Positions 35,860 through 45,044 of a stretch of 64,000 nucleotides of DNA are shown here, piece by piece. The notes under the pieces were generated by a model. That model ran no database searches. It was not told the origin of the DNA and was given only the letters and a program-made list of their open reading frames with translations. The position numbers were made by a program, and so were the translations under genes. Every line of letters begins with the position of its first letter. The first letter of the stretch is position 1. This DNA is from Minicystis rosea (GTDB taxonomy: Bacteria > Myxococcota_A > Polyangia > Polyangiales > Polyangiaceae), in NCBI GenBank assembly GCA_001931535.1, contig CP016211.1, positions 12,632,377 to 12,696,376 on the forward strand, written 5' to 3'.

Positions 35860-37182
35860 ATGCCCATCCCCGTTGCTCCCCGCGTTTGGCTCGCCCTCAC
35901 CTCGCTGCTCTGCGCGGAGGCCCTCGCGGGTTGCGCGGTGTCCCCGGCCGTGCGCGCCGCGGAGCAGGGCAGCTTCGAGGGGCTGCGTGCTTCCATCTCC
36001 GCCGACGTGCAGCAGGGCCGCATGGGCATCGGCGACGCCGCCGCCTTCGCCAAGGCCATCGCGCGCGGCGAGATCGCGCGGGCCAAGGGCCCCGAGGGGG
36101 CGCAGCGCATCCGCCGCTTCGAGTCCTGCGCGCGCGAGATCGACGGTGCGCTCGACAACCGCGCCGACACCCATGACGACCTCGGCGCCGTGGCCGCGAC
36201 GGTGCGCGTCGACGCGGGCATCGCATCTCCCTCCAGCTTTTCGCGTTGGGCGCGCACGTCGCCCGACAGCCCCGAGGCCGCGTGGCGTGCCCTCGGCGCG
36301 CGCTCGCTGACCTCCGGTGGGAGCGAGGGCGTGCTCCGCCGCCAGATGATCGCCGACCCCGACGAAGAGGTCCGCCGCGGCGCCCTCCGCGCCGCGCTCG
36401 AAGCCGCCGATCCCGAGGACACCGAGGTCGTGCTCGAAGCGGCCCGCGTCGATCCTTCGCCGGCCGCGCGCGCCCAAGCCATCCGCGCCGCGGGCGTGAT
36501 TGGCGGCGAGCGCAGCGTGCTCGCCCTCAAAGACATCTGGCCCCGCGCCGACGAATCGACCCGCGAGTCCATCGTCGACGCCTGGGCCACGCACGCCTCC
36601 TTCAACGCCGGCGGCCGTCGCGAGCTCCTCTGGGTCCTCGCGCGAAACCACGATCGCGCCGCGCTCGCCGCGGCCTCCGCGCTGATCCGCGCCGGCGGCG
36701 ACGGCGCCGTCGAGGGGCAGGGCGCCCTCGAGCGCGCCATCAAAGAAGGCCCGACCGACACGCGAACGCTCGCCATCGCCGTCGCTCCGCGGAGCATCCC
36801 CGCCTTGCGCGAAGCCATCTCCAAGGCCGAGACCGATCCGGACGAAGCCGTCGCCGTCGCGGCCATGGTGCGTCGCTTCGAGGCCGATCCCCCGGCCAAG
36901 GTCCACGAAGAGATCGCCCAGAAGCTCCTCAAGATCGCGGAGGCCGGCGGCCTCGGCGCCGTCGGGGCCAAGGGCGCGTTGGCCCGCGCGCACGATCGCC
37001 GGCTCCTCCCCATCCTCGAGCGCGACGGCGCCTCCAAGGATGAGCGCACCCGCGAGAGCGCCGGCGTCGCGCTCGCCGTCTACGGTGATCTGCCGCGGGC
37101 CGCCATCGTGGCGGCCGATCTGGTGCCCAGCGTCCGCGTGGAGGTCGCCTGCGCGATCCTGCGGGCGTGGGCCGCGAAGTAA
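35860..37182 (+). CDS. HEAT-repeat lipoprotein
   Basis: 440 residues. The signal peptide ends with lipobox ALAGC (Cys25). The mature protein is a run of HEAT-like helical repeats from about residue 145 (EEVRRGALRAALEAADPED, PAARAQAIRAAGVIGGERS, DERTRESAGVALAVYGDLP), indicating a periplasm-facing scaffold for protein contacts. No catalytic motifs. ATG at 35860 is preceded by a weak GAGA site. Confidence 0.78.
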   Translation: MPIPVAPRVWLALTSLLCAEALAGCAVSPAVRAAEQGSFEGLRASISADVQQGRMGIGDAAAFAKAIARGEIARAKGPEGAQRIRRFESCAREIDGALDNRADTHDDLGAVAATVRVDAGIASPSSFSRWARTSPDSPEAAWRALGARSLTSGGSEGVLRRQMIADPDEEVRRGALRAALEAADPEDTEVVLEAARVDPSPAARAQAIRAAGVIGGERSVLALKDIWPRADESTRESIVDAWATHASFNAGGRRELLWVLARNHDRAALAAASALIRAGGDGAVEGQGALERAIKEGPTDTRTLAIAVAPRSIPALREAISKAETDPDEAVAVAAMVRRFEADPPAKVHEEIAQKLLKIAEAGGLGAVGAKGALARAHDRRLLPILERDGASKDERTRESAGVALAVYGDLPRAAIVAADLVPSVRVEVACAILRAWAAK

Positions 37183-37238
37183 CCGAGCGCACGCTGGCCT
37201 ACGAGTCGACGAGTCGACGAGGGGGCTGCACGAAAACC

Positions 37239-37266
37239 TTGACGGGGACGTCTGGGTGGGTAGAGT
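37239..37266 (+). promoter_or_regulatory. Predicted promoter of tRNA-Ala
   Basis: TTGACG (37239-37244) and TAGAGT (37261-37266), 16-base spacer, 13 bases before the tRNA. A short GAGTCGAC-type direct repeat precedes it at 37201-37221. Confidence 0.5.
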
Positions 37267-37279
37267 GCGCCGGTCTCGC

Positions 37280-37355
37280 GGGCCTGTAGCTCAGCTGGGA
37301 GAGCGCTAGAATCGCACTCTAGAGGTCTGGGGTTCGATCCCCCACAGGTCCACCA
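37280..37355 (+). tRNA. tRNA-Ala (anticodon CGC)
   Basis: A 76-nt cloverleaf with encoded CCA. Acceptor GGGCCTG/CAGGTCC with the G3:U70 wobble that identifies alanine tRNA, D stem GCTC/GAGC, anticodon stem CTAGA/TCTAG around loop ATCGCAC (anticodon CGC at 37313-37315), five-base variable loop and T arm TGGGG-TTCGATC-CCCCA. It reads GCG codons, which suits a GC-rich genome. Confidence 0.97.
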
Positions 37356-37372
37356 AGCACCGAGATGGAAAG

Positions 37373-37402
37373 CGGCCGGGTCACCCCCGGCCGTTTTCGT
37401 TT
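37373..37402 (+). terminator. Rho-independent terminator after tRNA-Ala
   Basis: CGGCCGGG (37373-37380) pairs with CCCGGCCG (37386-37393), then TTTTCGTTTT. The T-run begins directly after the stem, 18 bases downstream of the tRNA. Confidence 0.85.
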
Positions 37403-37929
37403 TGTCTCACGTCCTTCATCTCCCGCTCGTCGACGCGCCCCTCGACGCGCGCCCCTCGCCGTTCGCTCACGAACGCCCGCAGCGCGTCTCGTCGCGGCAC
37501 CCTTCGTCACGTTGCTCGGGCGCCCTCCGACCTGCGTCCCGGTCTCGTGCCCCAACCCACGTCGTGCCCTCCCCGCGGCGTCCCGCACATGGATCCTCCT
37601 TGGTCCATGCCCTTCATCCTCTCGCGGCGGACGCGCGCCCACCGCGGTCGGACCCGATCGTGGAAGGGACGATGCCGGAGGAGAATGTTCTGTGGAAGGG
37701 AATCAGGGGGCCCCTCGCGCGCATCGGACCCGAGAGGGAGGGCGAGCGAGGCCGGTGCGTCTGTGCGCGCGAGGGCGGATGTCTCGGGCGTTGATGGACG
37801 AGGGCGGATCACGGCGCGTGTGAGGCGCCCACCATCCGCACATCCGCGGTGAGACCGACGAGCGCGACCACGTCGGTGTGGTCGTGATCCGCCTCGAGCG
37901 CGAACCCCTCTTCGATTGGAGTTGCGCTC
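37403..37929. other. Intergenic region without a supported gene
   Basis: About 530 bases between the tRNA terminator and the heparinase-like gene. Short open frames on both strands are Arg/Pro-rich shadows; I see no RNA gene or conserved motif. Confidence 0.4.
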
Positions 37930-40900
37930 ATGATCTTCCAACGACGGACCCTCGCCGCCACTGCCGCGCTCCTCGGCGCTTTGGTTTCCCGCGAGGCCGG
38001 CGCCGCGCCGGTCACCACGCATCCGCGCCTATGGTTCACCCAAGCCGACGTCCAAGGCTTGCGGGCCAAAGCGGTCACGCAGAATCCCCTGTACGCGAAC
38101 GGCCTCTTACCGGCGCTCACGACCGCCCTGGCCAACTACGACAACAAGCTCTTTCCGAACGGATTCCCCTGCGGCAACATGACGCAATGGGATAAGGGCG
38201 GCACCGCCTTCGCCACCCATCCGCTCGAGGCTTATGCCGAGTTCTTCGCCTTCATGTCGCTCGTCGACAACAGCCCCACCGCGCGCATCCAGCACGCCCA
38301 GCGGGCCCGCAATCTCCTCATGTTCGTCATCGACGCGGCCGACCGAGGGCATCAATCCGGCCAGCCGTACCGTGACCCTCAATTCGCCGTCTTCGATCGC
38401 TCGCGCTGGTGGGGTGAGGCCTTCGGCCTGACGGTGGATTGGATTCACGACGCCGTCGACGCGAATGGCAAACGCATCTTGAGCGCCAACGATCGGGCCA
38501 CGATCCGCCGCGTCTTCCTCATGTGGGCCGACGACGACGTGAATGGCTACATGCACCCCACGCCCGTGGGCGTCACCGACCAATCGAGCCTCCTCACAGT
38601 CAGCGCCCGCACCGCGGCCAACAACTACTTCAGCGCCCACGCGCGAAACCTCATCCTCATGTCGCTGGCCCTGGACGAGGCCGAGGATCCGCCCGTCGAT
38701 CCCTCGAAACCCGTGCTCGAGCTCGGCAACAGCCTGCGCAGCTATTTCGACAACGCCACCGGCGCTTGGCTCTACCAGCAATATGCCATGTACGAGCAGC
38801 CCGACATCGTCGCGCAAAGCTACGGGCTCTCGTCATCGTTCCTTCCGCGCCTCGGCAACGCCAGCGGCGGCATGCCGGTGGAAGGCCTCCTCTACGGCGG
38901 TGAGAGCCTCGGTTACGTGCGCGAAACCCTCCTCGCCCTGAGCACCGCCGGCTACCAGGATCCATCGCTCATCGGCCCCCAAGCCGCGCTCGCCGACAGT
39001 GGCTATTGGGATCGCTACCTCGAAGGCTTCCTCCACTCCCTCGCGCCGGTCCCGGTCGTCAACTCGTCCACCCAGGGCCCGATCTATCCCGTGGCCACCT
39101 ATGGTGACGTCCTCCGGCAGTACGTCGCCGCCGACTCCATGCCTCCGTTCGGCGCCATGGGTCTCTACGATCAGCGCACCGGCAACACCGCCCGTCTCGC
39201 GGCGAGCCGCTGGATCGTGGCCAATGCCATCGAGGGCGGCGCCGGCAAGCTCTTGAGCCGCGTCTCCGGCCTCTGGGGCAATGCCCGCGTGACGCAGGGA
39301 ATCCTGACCTTCGCGCTCTTCGATCCCGCCGAGAGCGTGGCCTCGATCCCCGACCCTCGCCCGGCCCTCTCCACCGAGTTCACCGATCCGGCGCTGGGCC
39401 GTCTCCTCGTGCGCACCGATTGGACCGCGAACGCCACGTGGTTCGATTACAAATGCTCTTGGACCAGCATCAACCACCAAGGCGGCGACTGCAACATGTT
39501 CGAGCTGCACCGCCGCGGCGAGTGGCTCACCAAAGAGCACAGCAACTACGATACGTCCAGCCTCGGCATCTCCTCGGCGTATCACAACACGCTGACCTTG
39601 GAGAACGACCCGATGCCCGGGCTCACCTCCACGTACGAGAACAAGATGGCCCAAACCGGCAGCCAGTGGCGAGATGGCTTGTCGGCAGGTGACCCCACGA
39701 CCCTCACCAGCATCGGGACGGGATACGTGTTCGCGCAGGGCGACGCGACCAACCTCTACAACCACCCTCACCCATGGGTGCCGGCCCGCAACGCCATGGG
39801 CATCGCCCACGCCAGCCGATCCTTGGTTTGGCTCGAGCCCGACTTCATCGTGGTGTACGACCGCGCCACCTCGATCTCCGCCAATCGCTTCAAGCGCTTC
39901 AACTTGGCGCTGACCACCAATCCCTCCCTGAGCGGCCGGGTGGCCGTGGAGACCTTGGCGAGCGGACAGCAGCTCTTCATCCAGAGCCTCGCTCCCGCCG
40001 CAGGCACGATGACCGCCGTGCCCATCGAGGCCATGGCCGACTGCGCCGACGGCGAGCCCACCCGCTTCCGTCTGGTGGTGGAGGATCTGTCCGAGCCCGC
40101 CGACGTGCGTTTCTTGCACGTCCTCCAAGGGGCCGATCCCAATCAACCCATGGAGACGGCCACCTCCGTCCAGAGCACCGATGGCCGCTACGAAGGCGCC
40201 GTGGTGCACGACACGGCCGTCCTGTTTCCCAAGGACCTCGGCCCCGCGACCACTTCGCTCAGCTACGTCGTCCCGGCCCTCGTGGACGCGCATGTCGTCA
40301 GCGGCCTTCTCCCGAGCTCGGGATACGATCTCACGGTCCAAGCCACTTCCACTGGCAACCTCGTCTCCATCACGTCCGGTGGGCCTCACCTCACCGATGC
40401 AGCCGGGCTCTTGTCGGTGAACCTGACCGACATGATCTCCGGCCTGACGCCGGCGAGCCTCTCGTTCCCTGCCTCCGGTGGAGCCAGCCAAATCACCGTA
40501 TCCGCCCTCGACGACGCCGGCTGGACGGCGGTCAGCAACGCGCCTTGGATCACCCTCGTCGGCACCACCGGCGGCAGCGGTGACGGCGAGATCGATTATC
40601 AGGTCGCGTCCAACGATACCGGCGCTCCGCGCACGGGCACCATCGTCGTCGGCGATCAAACCTTCACCGTCTCCCAAGCCGCGGGCACCGTCTCTCAGGC
40701 GGCGGCCACCGCCTCGTGCCAAGCCGCGCTCACGTCCATCAGCGCCGATGTCGACAACGGCGCGAGCAACGGCAGCGTGAATGTCAATCAGGCCGCGGGC
40801 TGCGCGTGGAGCGCGGTCAGCAATGATCCGTGGCTCGGCATCACCAGCGGCGCGAGCGGCGACGGCGCCGGCAGCGTGGGATATGCGGTGCAAGCCAACA

Positions 40901-42024
40901 CGGGCGCGGCGCGCACGGGCACCCTCACCGTCGCGGGCCTTACCTTCACGGTCAACCAGGCGCAGGCGGCGCCCGTCTGCCAACCTTCGCTCGCGGCCCC
41001 GAGCGCCGATGTCGACAACGGCGCGAGCAACGGCAGCGTGAATGTCGATCTGGCCGCGGGCTGCGTGTGGACCGCGGTCAGCAACGCGCCTTGGATCTCC
41101 CTCACGAGCGATGCGAGCGGCAACGGCGCCGGCACCGTGGGATTCGCCGTGCAGCCCAACACGGGCGCTCTGCGCACGGGCACCCTCACCATCGCTGGTC
41201 TGACCTTCACCATCCAACAAGCTGCGGTGGCGTCCACCTGCCAGCCCAAGCTCTCGCTCTCGAGCGCCGACGTGGCGGCCAATGCCAACACGGGCAACCT
41301 CACGGTCAACGTGGCTCCGGGCTGCCCGTGGAGCTCCGTGAGCAACGCGCCTTGGCTCACGGTCACGAGCGGCGCCACCGGCAGCGGCACGGGCAACGTG
41401 GGTTATGCGGTGCAGACCAACGCCGGCGCTTTCCGCACCGGCACCATCACCATCGCCGGCCTCACCTTCACGGTCAACCAACTCACGGCCTCGTGCACGG
41501 CCTCGCTCAGCGCGGCGCGAAACCTCTTGATCGCCGCCGGCGGGACACAGACCGTGAGCCTCTCGACCGGCTGCGGGTGGAGCGCCAACAGCGACTCTCC
41601 CTGGCTCACGGTCACGCCGTCGGGCGGTGTCGGTGATGCCGTGTTGACCTTCACCGCCGCTCCCAACACCGGAGCGACCTCACGCACGGGCACCTTGACC
41701 ATCGGTGGGCAAACGCTGAGCATCCTCCAGGCGGCGAGCGGCGGGAGCGGGTGCGTCCATGCCCTCGGTTCCGATACCAATCCGTCGTTCCCCGACAACT
41801 TGGTGGTTGCGCACGCCGGTGCCACCGGCAGCGTGCCGGTGAGCGCGCCGGGTACATGCGGCTTCTCCGCGGTGAGCAACGTCCCCTGGATCACCGTCAC
41901 CGCGGGTGGCACCAGCGCCGGCGGCGGCGGCACCGTGCAATACACGGTGGCTGCGAACGCCGGCGGGCTCCGTCGGGGCACGCTCACGATCGCGGGATTG
42001 ACCTACGAGATCGTGCAGCTCTGA
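37930..42024 (+). CDS. Secreted heparinase II/III-like protein with six BACON domains
   Basis: 1364 residues with a signal peptide (residues 1-25, RRTLAATAALLGALVSREAGA). Residues about 30-460 are alpha-helical and begin with THPRLWFTQADVQGLRAKAV, as in alginate/heparinase-type lyases. Residues about 480-770 are beta-rich with WTSINHQGGDCNMFELHRRG and GEWLTKEHSNYD, typical of heparinase II/III C-terminal domains. From about 838 six BACON-type modules follow (starts near 40441, 40713, 40978, 41235, 41490 and 41750), each with a W-(S/T)-A-(V/N)-S-N-PW-(I/L)-core and RTGT(I/L)T-(I/V)-AGLTFT-V ending. Four to five start with a Cys pair. Likely a polysaccharide lyase or polysaccharide-binding exoenzyme. 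The catalytic residues could not be confirmed. Confidence 0.8.
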   Translation: MIFQRRTLAATAALLGALVSREAGAAPVTTHPRLWFTQADVQGLRAKAVTQNPLYANGLLPALTTALANYDNKLFPNGFPCGNMTQWDKGGTAFATHPLEAYAEFFAFMSLVDNSPTARIQHAQRARNLLMFVIDAADRGHQSGQPYRDPQFAVFDRSRWWGEAFGLTVDWIHDAVDANGKRILSANDRATIRRVFLMWADDDVNGYMHPTPVGVTDQSSLLTVSARTAANNYFSAHARNLILMSLALDEAEDPPVDPSKPVLELGNSLRSYFDNATGAWLYQQYAMYEQPDIVAQSYGLSSSFLPRLGNASGGMPVEGLLYGGESLGYVRETLLALSTAGYQDPSLIGPQAALADSGYWDRYLEGFLHSLAPVPVVNSSTQGPIYPVATYGDVLRQYVAADSMPPFGAMGLYDQRTGNTARLAASRWIVANAIEGGAGKLLSRVSGLWGNARVTQGILTFALFDPAESVASIPDPRPALSTEFTDPALGRLLVRTDWTANATWFDYKCSWTSINHQGGDCNMFELHRRGEWLTKEHSNYDTSSLGISSAYHNTLTLENDPMPGLTSTYENKMAQTGSQWRDGLSAGDPTTLTSIGTGYVFAQGDATNLYNHPHPWVPARNAMGIAHASRSLVWLEPDFIVVYDRATSISANRFKRFNLALTTNPSLSGRVAVETLASGQQLFIQSLAPAAGTMTAVPIEAMADCADGEPTRFRLVVEDLSEPADVRFLHVLQGADPNQPMETATSVQSTDGRYEGAVVHDTAVLFPKDLGPATTSLSYVVPALVDAHVVSGLLPSSGYDLTVQATSTGNLVSITSGGPHLTDAAGLLSVNLTDMISGLTPASLSFPASGGASQITVSALDDAGWTAVSNAPWITLVGTTGGSGDGEIDYQVASNDTGAPRTGTIVVGDQTFTVSQAAGTVSQAAATASCQAALTSISADVDNGASNGSVNVNQAAGCAWSAVSNDPWLGITSGASGDGAGSVGYAVQANTGAARTGTLTVAGLTFTVNQAQAAPVCQPSLAAPSADVDNGASNGSVNVDLAAGCVWTAVSNAPWISLTSDASGNGAGTVGFAVQPNTGALRTGTLTIAGLTFTIQQAAVASTCQPKLSLSSADVAANANTGNLTVNVAPGCPWSSVSNAPWLTVTSGATGSGTGNVGYAVQTNAGAFRTGTITIAGLTFTVNQLTASCTASLSAARNLLIAAGGTQTVSLSTGCGWSANSDSPWLTVTPSGGVGDAVLTFTAAPNTGATSRTGTLTIGGQTLSILQAASGGSGCVHALGSDTNPSFPDNLVVAHAGATGSVPVSAPGTCGFSAVSNVPWITVTAGGTSAGGGGTVQYTVAANAGGLRRGTLTIAGLTYEIVQL
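40745..41051 (+). repeat. Duplicated BACON-encoding segment
   Basis: A stretch of about 44 bases encoding SADVDNGASNGSVNV is identical at 40745-40788 and 41008-41050, and other short blocks (for example SNAPW codons) recur. This points to recent duplication of BACON modules two and three. Confidence 0.75.
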
Positions 42025-42161
42025 TATCGATCCTCCGTGGCCGGGGCAAAGCGGGCACGCGATGCTGCGGTGTCTCCCTGACCGCCAATCATCATGTTGC
42101 GTACGCGGAAGCCAGCGTCCTACATCTGGTACTCACGCCCACCTCGGCCACAATCCCGGCC

Positions 42162-42956
42162 ATGCGTGACCTCGCGAAACTCACCCATTCAGCGATCTTC
42201 ATGTTGCTTCTCTCCGGCTGCGCGGCGGATCTCGCCGACGGCGACGACGTCGGGACTGCCGAGCTGGCCGCGCTCACAGCCAACTCGCTCACGGCCAATG
42301 CACTGACGAGCAGCGCGCCCATGGCCGCTCGGTTGCCCGCGAACGCGCTCACCGCCGATGGGCTCATGCACGATGCCGAGGTCGCGGCCGCGCTCGAGGA
42401 CCCGAATGCGCGCAGCTTCCTCAAGTACGTGGTGGGTTGTGCGCTCCCGGCGGAGGAGAGCTTCGAGATCGTCGTGGACGGGGCTTCCTACACGTATTCT
42501 GGGCGCAGCGGCCTCGCCCCGGAGTGGGGGAAACCGGGCGGGAGCTGCGGTGCTTCGTGCCAAGCGTGGGTTTCGGGATGCGTGCTTTCGCGGGTCAACC
42601 ACTTGGGTGTGACCGTGCCCCTCTCCATTCGCGGCGAGCATCCGGCGCTCGCGCTCTCGCCCGGCGAGCACGACGCTTATCCGCGCATCGAGGCCACGTA
42701 TTACGGCAACGTCTTCTCCACCACGCAGACCCGTCACGCGTGCTTGCCGCCGGGGCACGCCACCGACGAGCGTGTCTGTGGCCCATCGATCCACGGTTGC
42801 GTGATCGACTTCGTGGGAAGCTGCGATTGGGCGTGCGGGCCCGTGGGCGCGAGCGGCGATTACACGAGCTGCCATGATGCCGTGCGAGGCACGAACGGCA
42901 CGTACCCTCCGGGCACGACCACGTTTCCCGGCTCGGTCACCGTGTATCTGCAGTGA
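42162..42956 (+). CDS. Lipoprotein with LT-A/S-N-type repeats, Cys-rich
   Basis: 264 residues. Signal peptide with lipobox LSGC (FMLLLSGCAADL). Next are short repeats LTANSLTANALTSSAP and LPANALTADGL, a known feature of polyangial secreted proteins, followed by FLKYVVGCALP, a compact domain rich in Cys (GGSCGASCQAWVSGCVL, HACLPPGHATDERVCG, CVIDFVGSCDWACGPVG). The function is unknown; the disulfide-rich part suggests a surface or secreted location. ATG at 42162. Confidence 0.75.
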   Translation: MRDLAKLTHSAIFMLLLSGCAADLADGDDVGTAELAALTANSLTANALTSSAPMAARLPANALTADGLMHDAEVAAALEDPNARSFLKYVVGCALPAEESFEIVVDGASYTYSGRSGLAPEWGKPGGSCGASCQAWVSGCVLSRVNHLGVTVPLSIRGEHPALALSPGEHDAYPRIEATYYGNVFSTTQTRHACLPPGHATDERVCGPSIHGCVIDFVGSCDWACGPVGASGDYTSCHDAVRGTNGTYPPGTTTFPGSVTVYLQ

Positions 42957-42995
42957 AGGGGTGATCGAGAGAGCTGCGCTGTGGGCCGCGCGGCA

Positions 42996-43619
42996 TCAGC
43001 GAGGTTTGCGGTCCGCAGCGTCCGCCGCGGCGGCATCGCCGGCCGCGCGGGCGTCCCCACCGAGCGCCAGACAGAAGTCTTGGAAGCGGCGCCGGAGCGG
43101 CGTGCTCGAACGCAGCGCCGGCACGGAGGCGCCCGCCATGGCCACGCCGGCGAGGAACGCCTGTGCCTCCATCGCGCTCTCCGGCAGCGCGGCGCCCGAG
43201 CGCGAGGCCAAGCGGTGCAAGGCGCTGAGCATCTGCGTCGCGCGCCGCCGCGCGCGGAGCACGTCTTCACTGGCGAAGGCCGGACGAGGATCGATGATCG
43301 TGGGCAGGAGCAAGAGCGAGAACGCCGCGGGCCTCCGTTGCGAGAGACGCAAAGGGACGTCGAGCGCGTCGGCCAAGCTCTCGGCGGCGGCCACGCTGGA
43401 CTCGAGTATCTCCAGCGCCTGCTCGGCCATCGTCTTGACCAACATGTCGAGTGACGTGAAGTACTCGTAAAGCGTCGTGCGCCCGAGCTCCGCGTGTTGG
43501 GCCACGCCCTTCAGGTGAAAGGACGCCCAGCCACCCTCTTCGGCGACGGCCCAAGCCGCGTCCAAGATCTCTTGTCGCCTCCGCGCGTGCTCGCGCGCCC
43601 TGCGCTCCGGAATACCCAT
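42996..43619 (-). CDS. TetR-family transcriptional regulator
   Basis: 207 residues. N-terminal helix-turn-helix typical of TetR: RRQEILDAAWAVAEEGGWAS, then FHLKGVAQHAELGRTTLYEYFTSL with the recognition helix at about 40-60. The C-terminal ligand-binding part is variable, ending in an Ala/Asp-rich tail. The target is not evident; neighbours on the minus strand are hypothetical. Confidence 0.9.
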   Translation of the reverse strand: MGIPERRAREHARRRQEILDAAWAVAEEGGWASFHLKGVAQHAELGRTTLYEYFTSLDMLVKTMAEQALEILESSVAAAESLADALDVPLRLSQRRPAAFSLLLLPTIIDPRPAFASEDVLRARRRATQMLSALHRLASRSGAALPESAMEAQAFLAGVAMAGASVPALRSSTPLRRRFQDFCLALGGDARAAGDAAAADAADRKPR

Positions 43620-43739
43620 GGCTCCTACTGAATGATACGCGCGCTTTCGTTCATCGCACCGAGCTCGGGGCGACTGCCATTCGATTCCTCGATGACCGTC
43701 TCGGTCGGGCTCGCCCCGTCATCGAGGCCATCGAGCACG

Positions 43740-44159
43740 TCACCGGCCGGACCTTCGCGCCCGATCGCGCTCCGACGTCCACTCCTCGCCTTCGTTCCCG
43801 CGCTGCGGCTCCGGCTCGATCTCGACGCGCAGCTCGTGACGTCGCAGCCGTCGAAAGACACCGGAGGTGCTCGGGCACTGCGAGCGCGGATCCTCCTCGC
43901 AGCTACGCTCACCGACGATCGCGTACGCTGCCTTCGCGAGGCTTGGGCGCGGCTCCACGGCCTCTGCAGCATCTGCCAAAGCGGCGGCCAGCGCGCGCGC
44001 CGTCTCCGCATCGATACGCAGGAGGACGGTCGACCACAACGGCTTGTCCCGCTTCGACTCGTCGCGGCTCACCACCACCACGCCTTCATCGGCCATCACG
44101 CTAAAGGTCGTGCTTCGCTCATTGGAAGCCGAGAAATCTATCTCGCGTAGGAATGTCAT
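43740..44159 (-). CDS. Hypothetical protein
   Basis: 139 residues, start ATG at 44159 behind a strong GTGGAGGGG ribosome site, which decides the start over ATG at 44222. Sequence begins MTFLREIDFSASNERSTTF; a short alpha-helix DAETARALAAALADAAEAVE follows, then a basic, charged C-terminus. No recognised family or membrane segment. It may form an operon-like pair with TetR downstream (gap 120 bases), uncertain. Confidence 0.55.
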   Translation of the reverse strand: MTFLREIDFSASNERSTTFSVMADEGVVVVSRDESKRDKPLWSTVLLRIDAETARALAAALADAAEAVEPRPSLAKAAYAIVGERSCEEDPRSQCPSTSGVFRRLRRHELRVEIEPEPQRGNEGEEWTSERDRARRSGR

Positions 44160-44375
44160 CGTCCCCTCCACCACGTCAACCACCTGATGATAGAAGAAGG
44201 CTCGTCGCCGGTCACTAGGCATGATACAAATGCGGTCCGTCGATCTCCGACAGGGGTGTCGAAGATCGACGAATACGTTCGTGCACGACGTGGGTGACGT
44301 GGTAAAGCCATCTACCACATACCGCTCTCGTCCTGTCCTCTCCTGACCTCTCCTCTCCTCCCCACACACGGGAGG

Positions 44376-45005
44376 GTGGCAATCGCCAAAGCGGCTTGGC
44401 TCCGGAGCCCCGACGAGATGACCAAGCTCGGCACCGTGGTCGGATCTCCTCGCTACATGAGCCCCGAGCAGGCCTCCGGCGACACCGTCGATCCTCGCAG
44501 CGACCTCTGGTCGCTCGCGTCGCTCGCGGTCATCGCCTATCGCGTCTTCACCGGCCGGATGCCCTTCGAAGGGCGGCACACCGTCGATCTCATTCTCGAG
44601 GTTCTCGAGATTTGCTCCGAGCCGCCCATTCCTCCGTCCCGGGTGCGGAGCTCTTCGAGCCCTGAAATCAATGCCTTCTTCATGCGTGCTTTGGCGCACG
44701 AGCCGGGGCGTCGTTTCCAGTCCGCACGGGAGCTCGTCGATGCGCTCCCCTCCGCGACCGGGCAGGGATTGCCGCCCTCCGCGCGCTCGACGCATCCGCC
44801 CCCGCTGGTCGCGCCGAGCGATTCCGACGCCGCCGTTTCCGCGGCGGATCGAACGCATCCGTCCGAGCCTTCGCGTCGCGTCCGGCGACATCCTCCTCGA
44901 CGTCGAGTCCTGCGGTTGAGAATGGTTTGCGGAGATCTGGTGACTTGGCGGCCTGTCGAGCTTCGTCGCGAGCGCTCCGAAGCCAGCGAGCCCGACCGAG
45001 GGTGA
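44376..45005 (+). pseudogene. Ser/Thr kinase remnant (C-lobe only)
   Basis: The frame opens with VAIAKAAWLRSPDEMTKLGT, then VVGSPRYMSPEQASG (activation segment), DLWSLASLAVIAYRVFTG and RRFQSARELVDAL, i.e. the C-lobe of a protein kinase. The P-loop, catalytic Lys and HRD loop are missing: the sequence begins just at the DFG position (AIAKA where DFGIAKA is expected). No N-lobe frame exists in the 200 bases upstream. After residue 165 the frame becomes Arg-rich. A truncated pseudogene, not a working kinase. Confidence 0.7.
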
Positions 45006-45044
45006 CCGACGTTTCGGAGCGTGCAGCAGAAGATCAACGGACTA

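Noticed and set aside
37402..38022. Several 100-170 residue frames after tRNA-Ala
   Set aside because: They overlap each other on both strands, are Arg/Pro-rich and have no ribosome site or domain.
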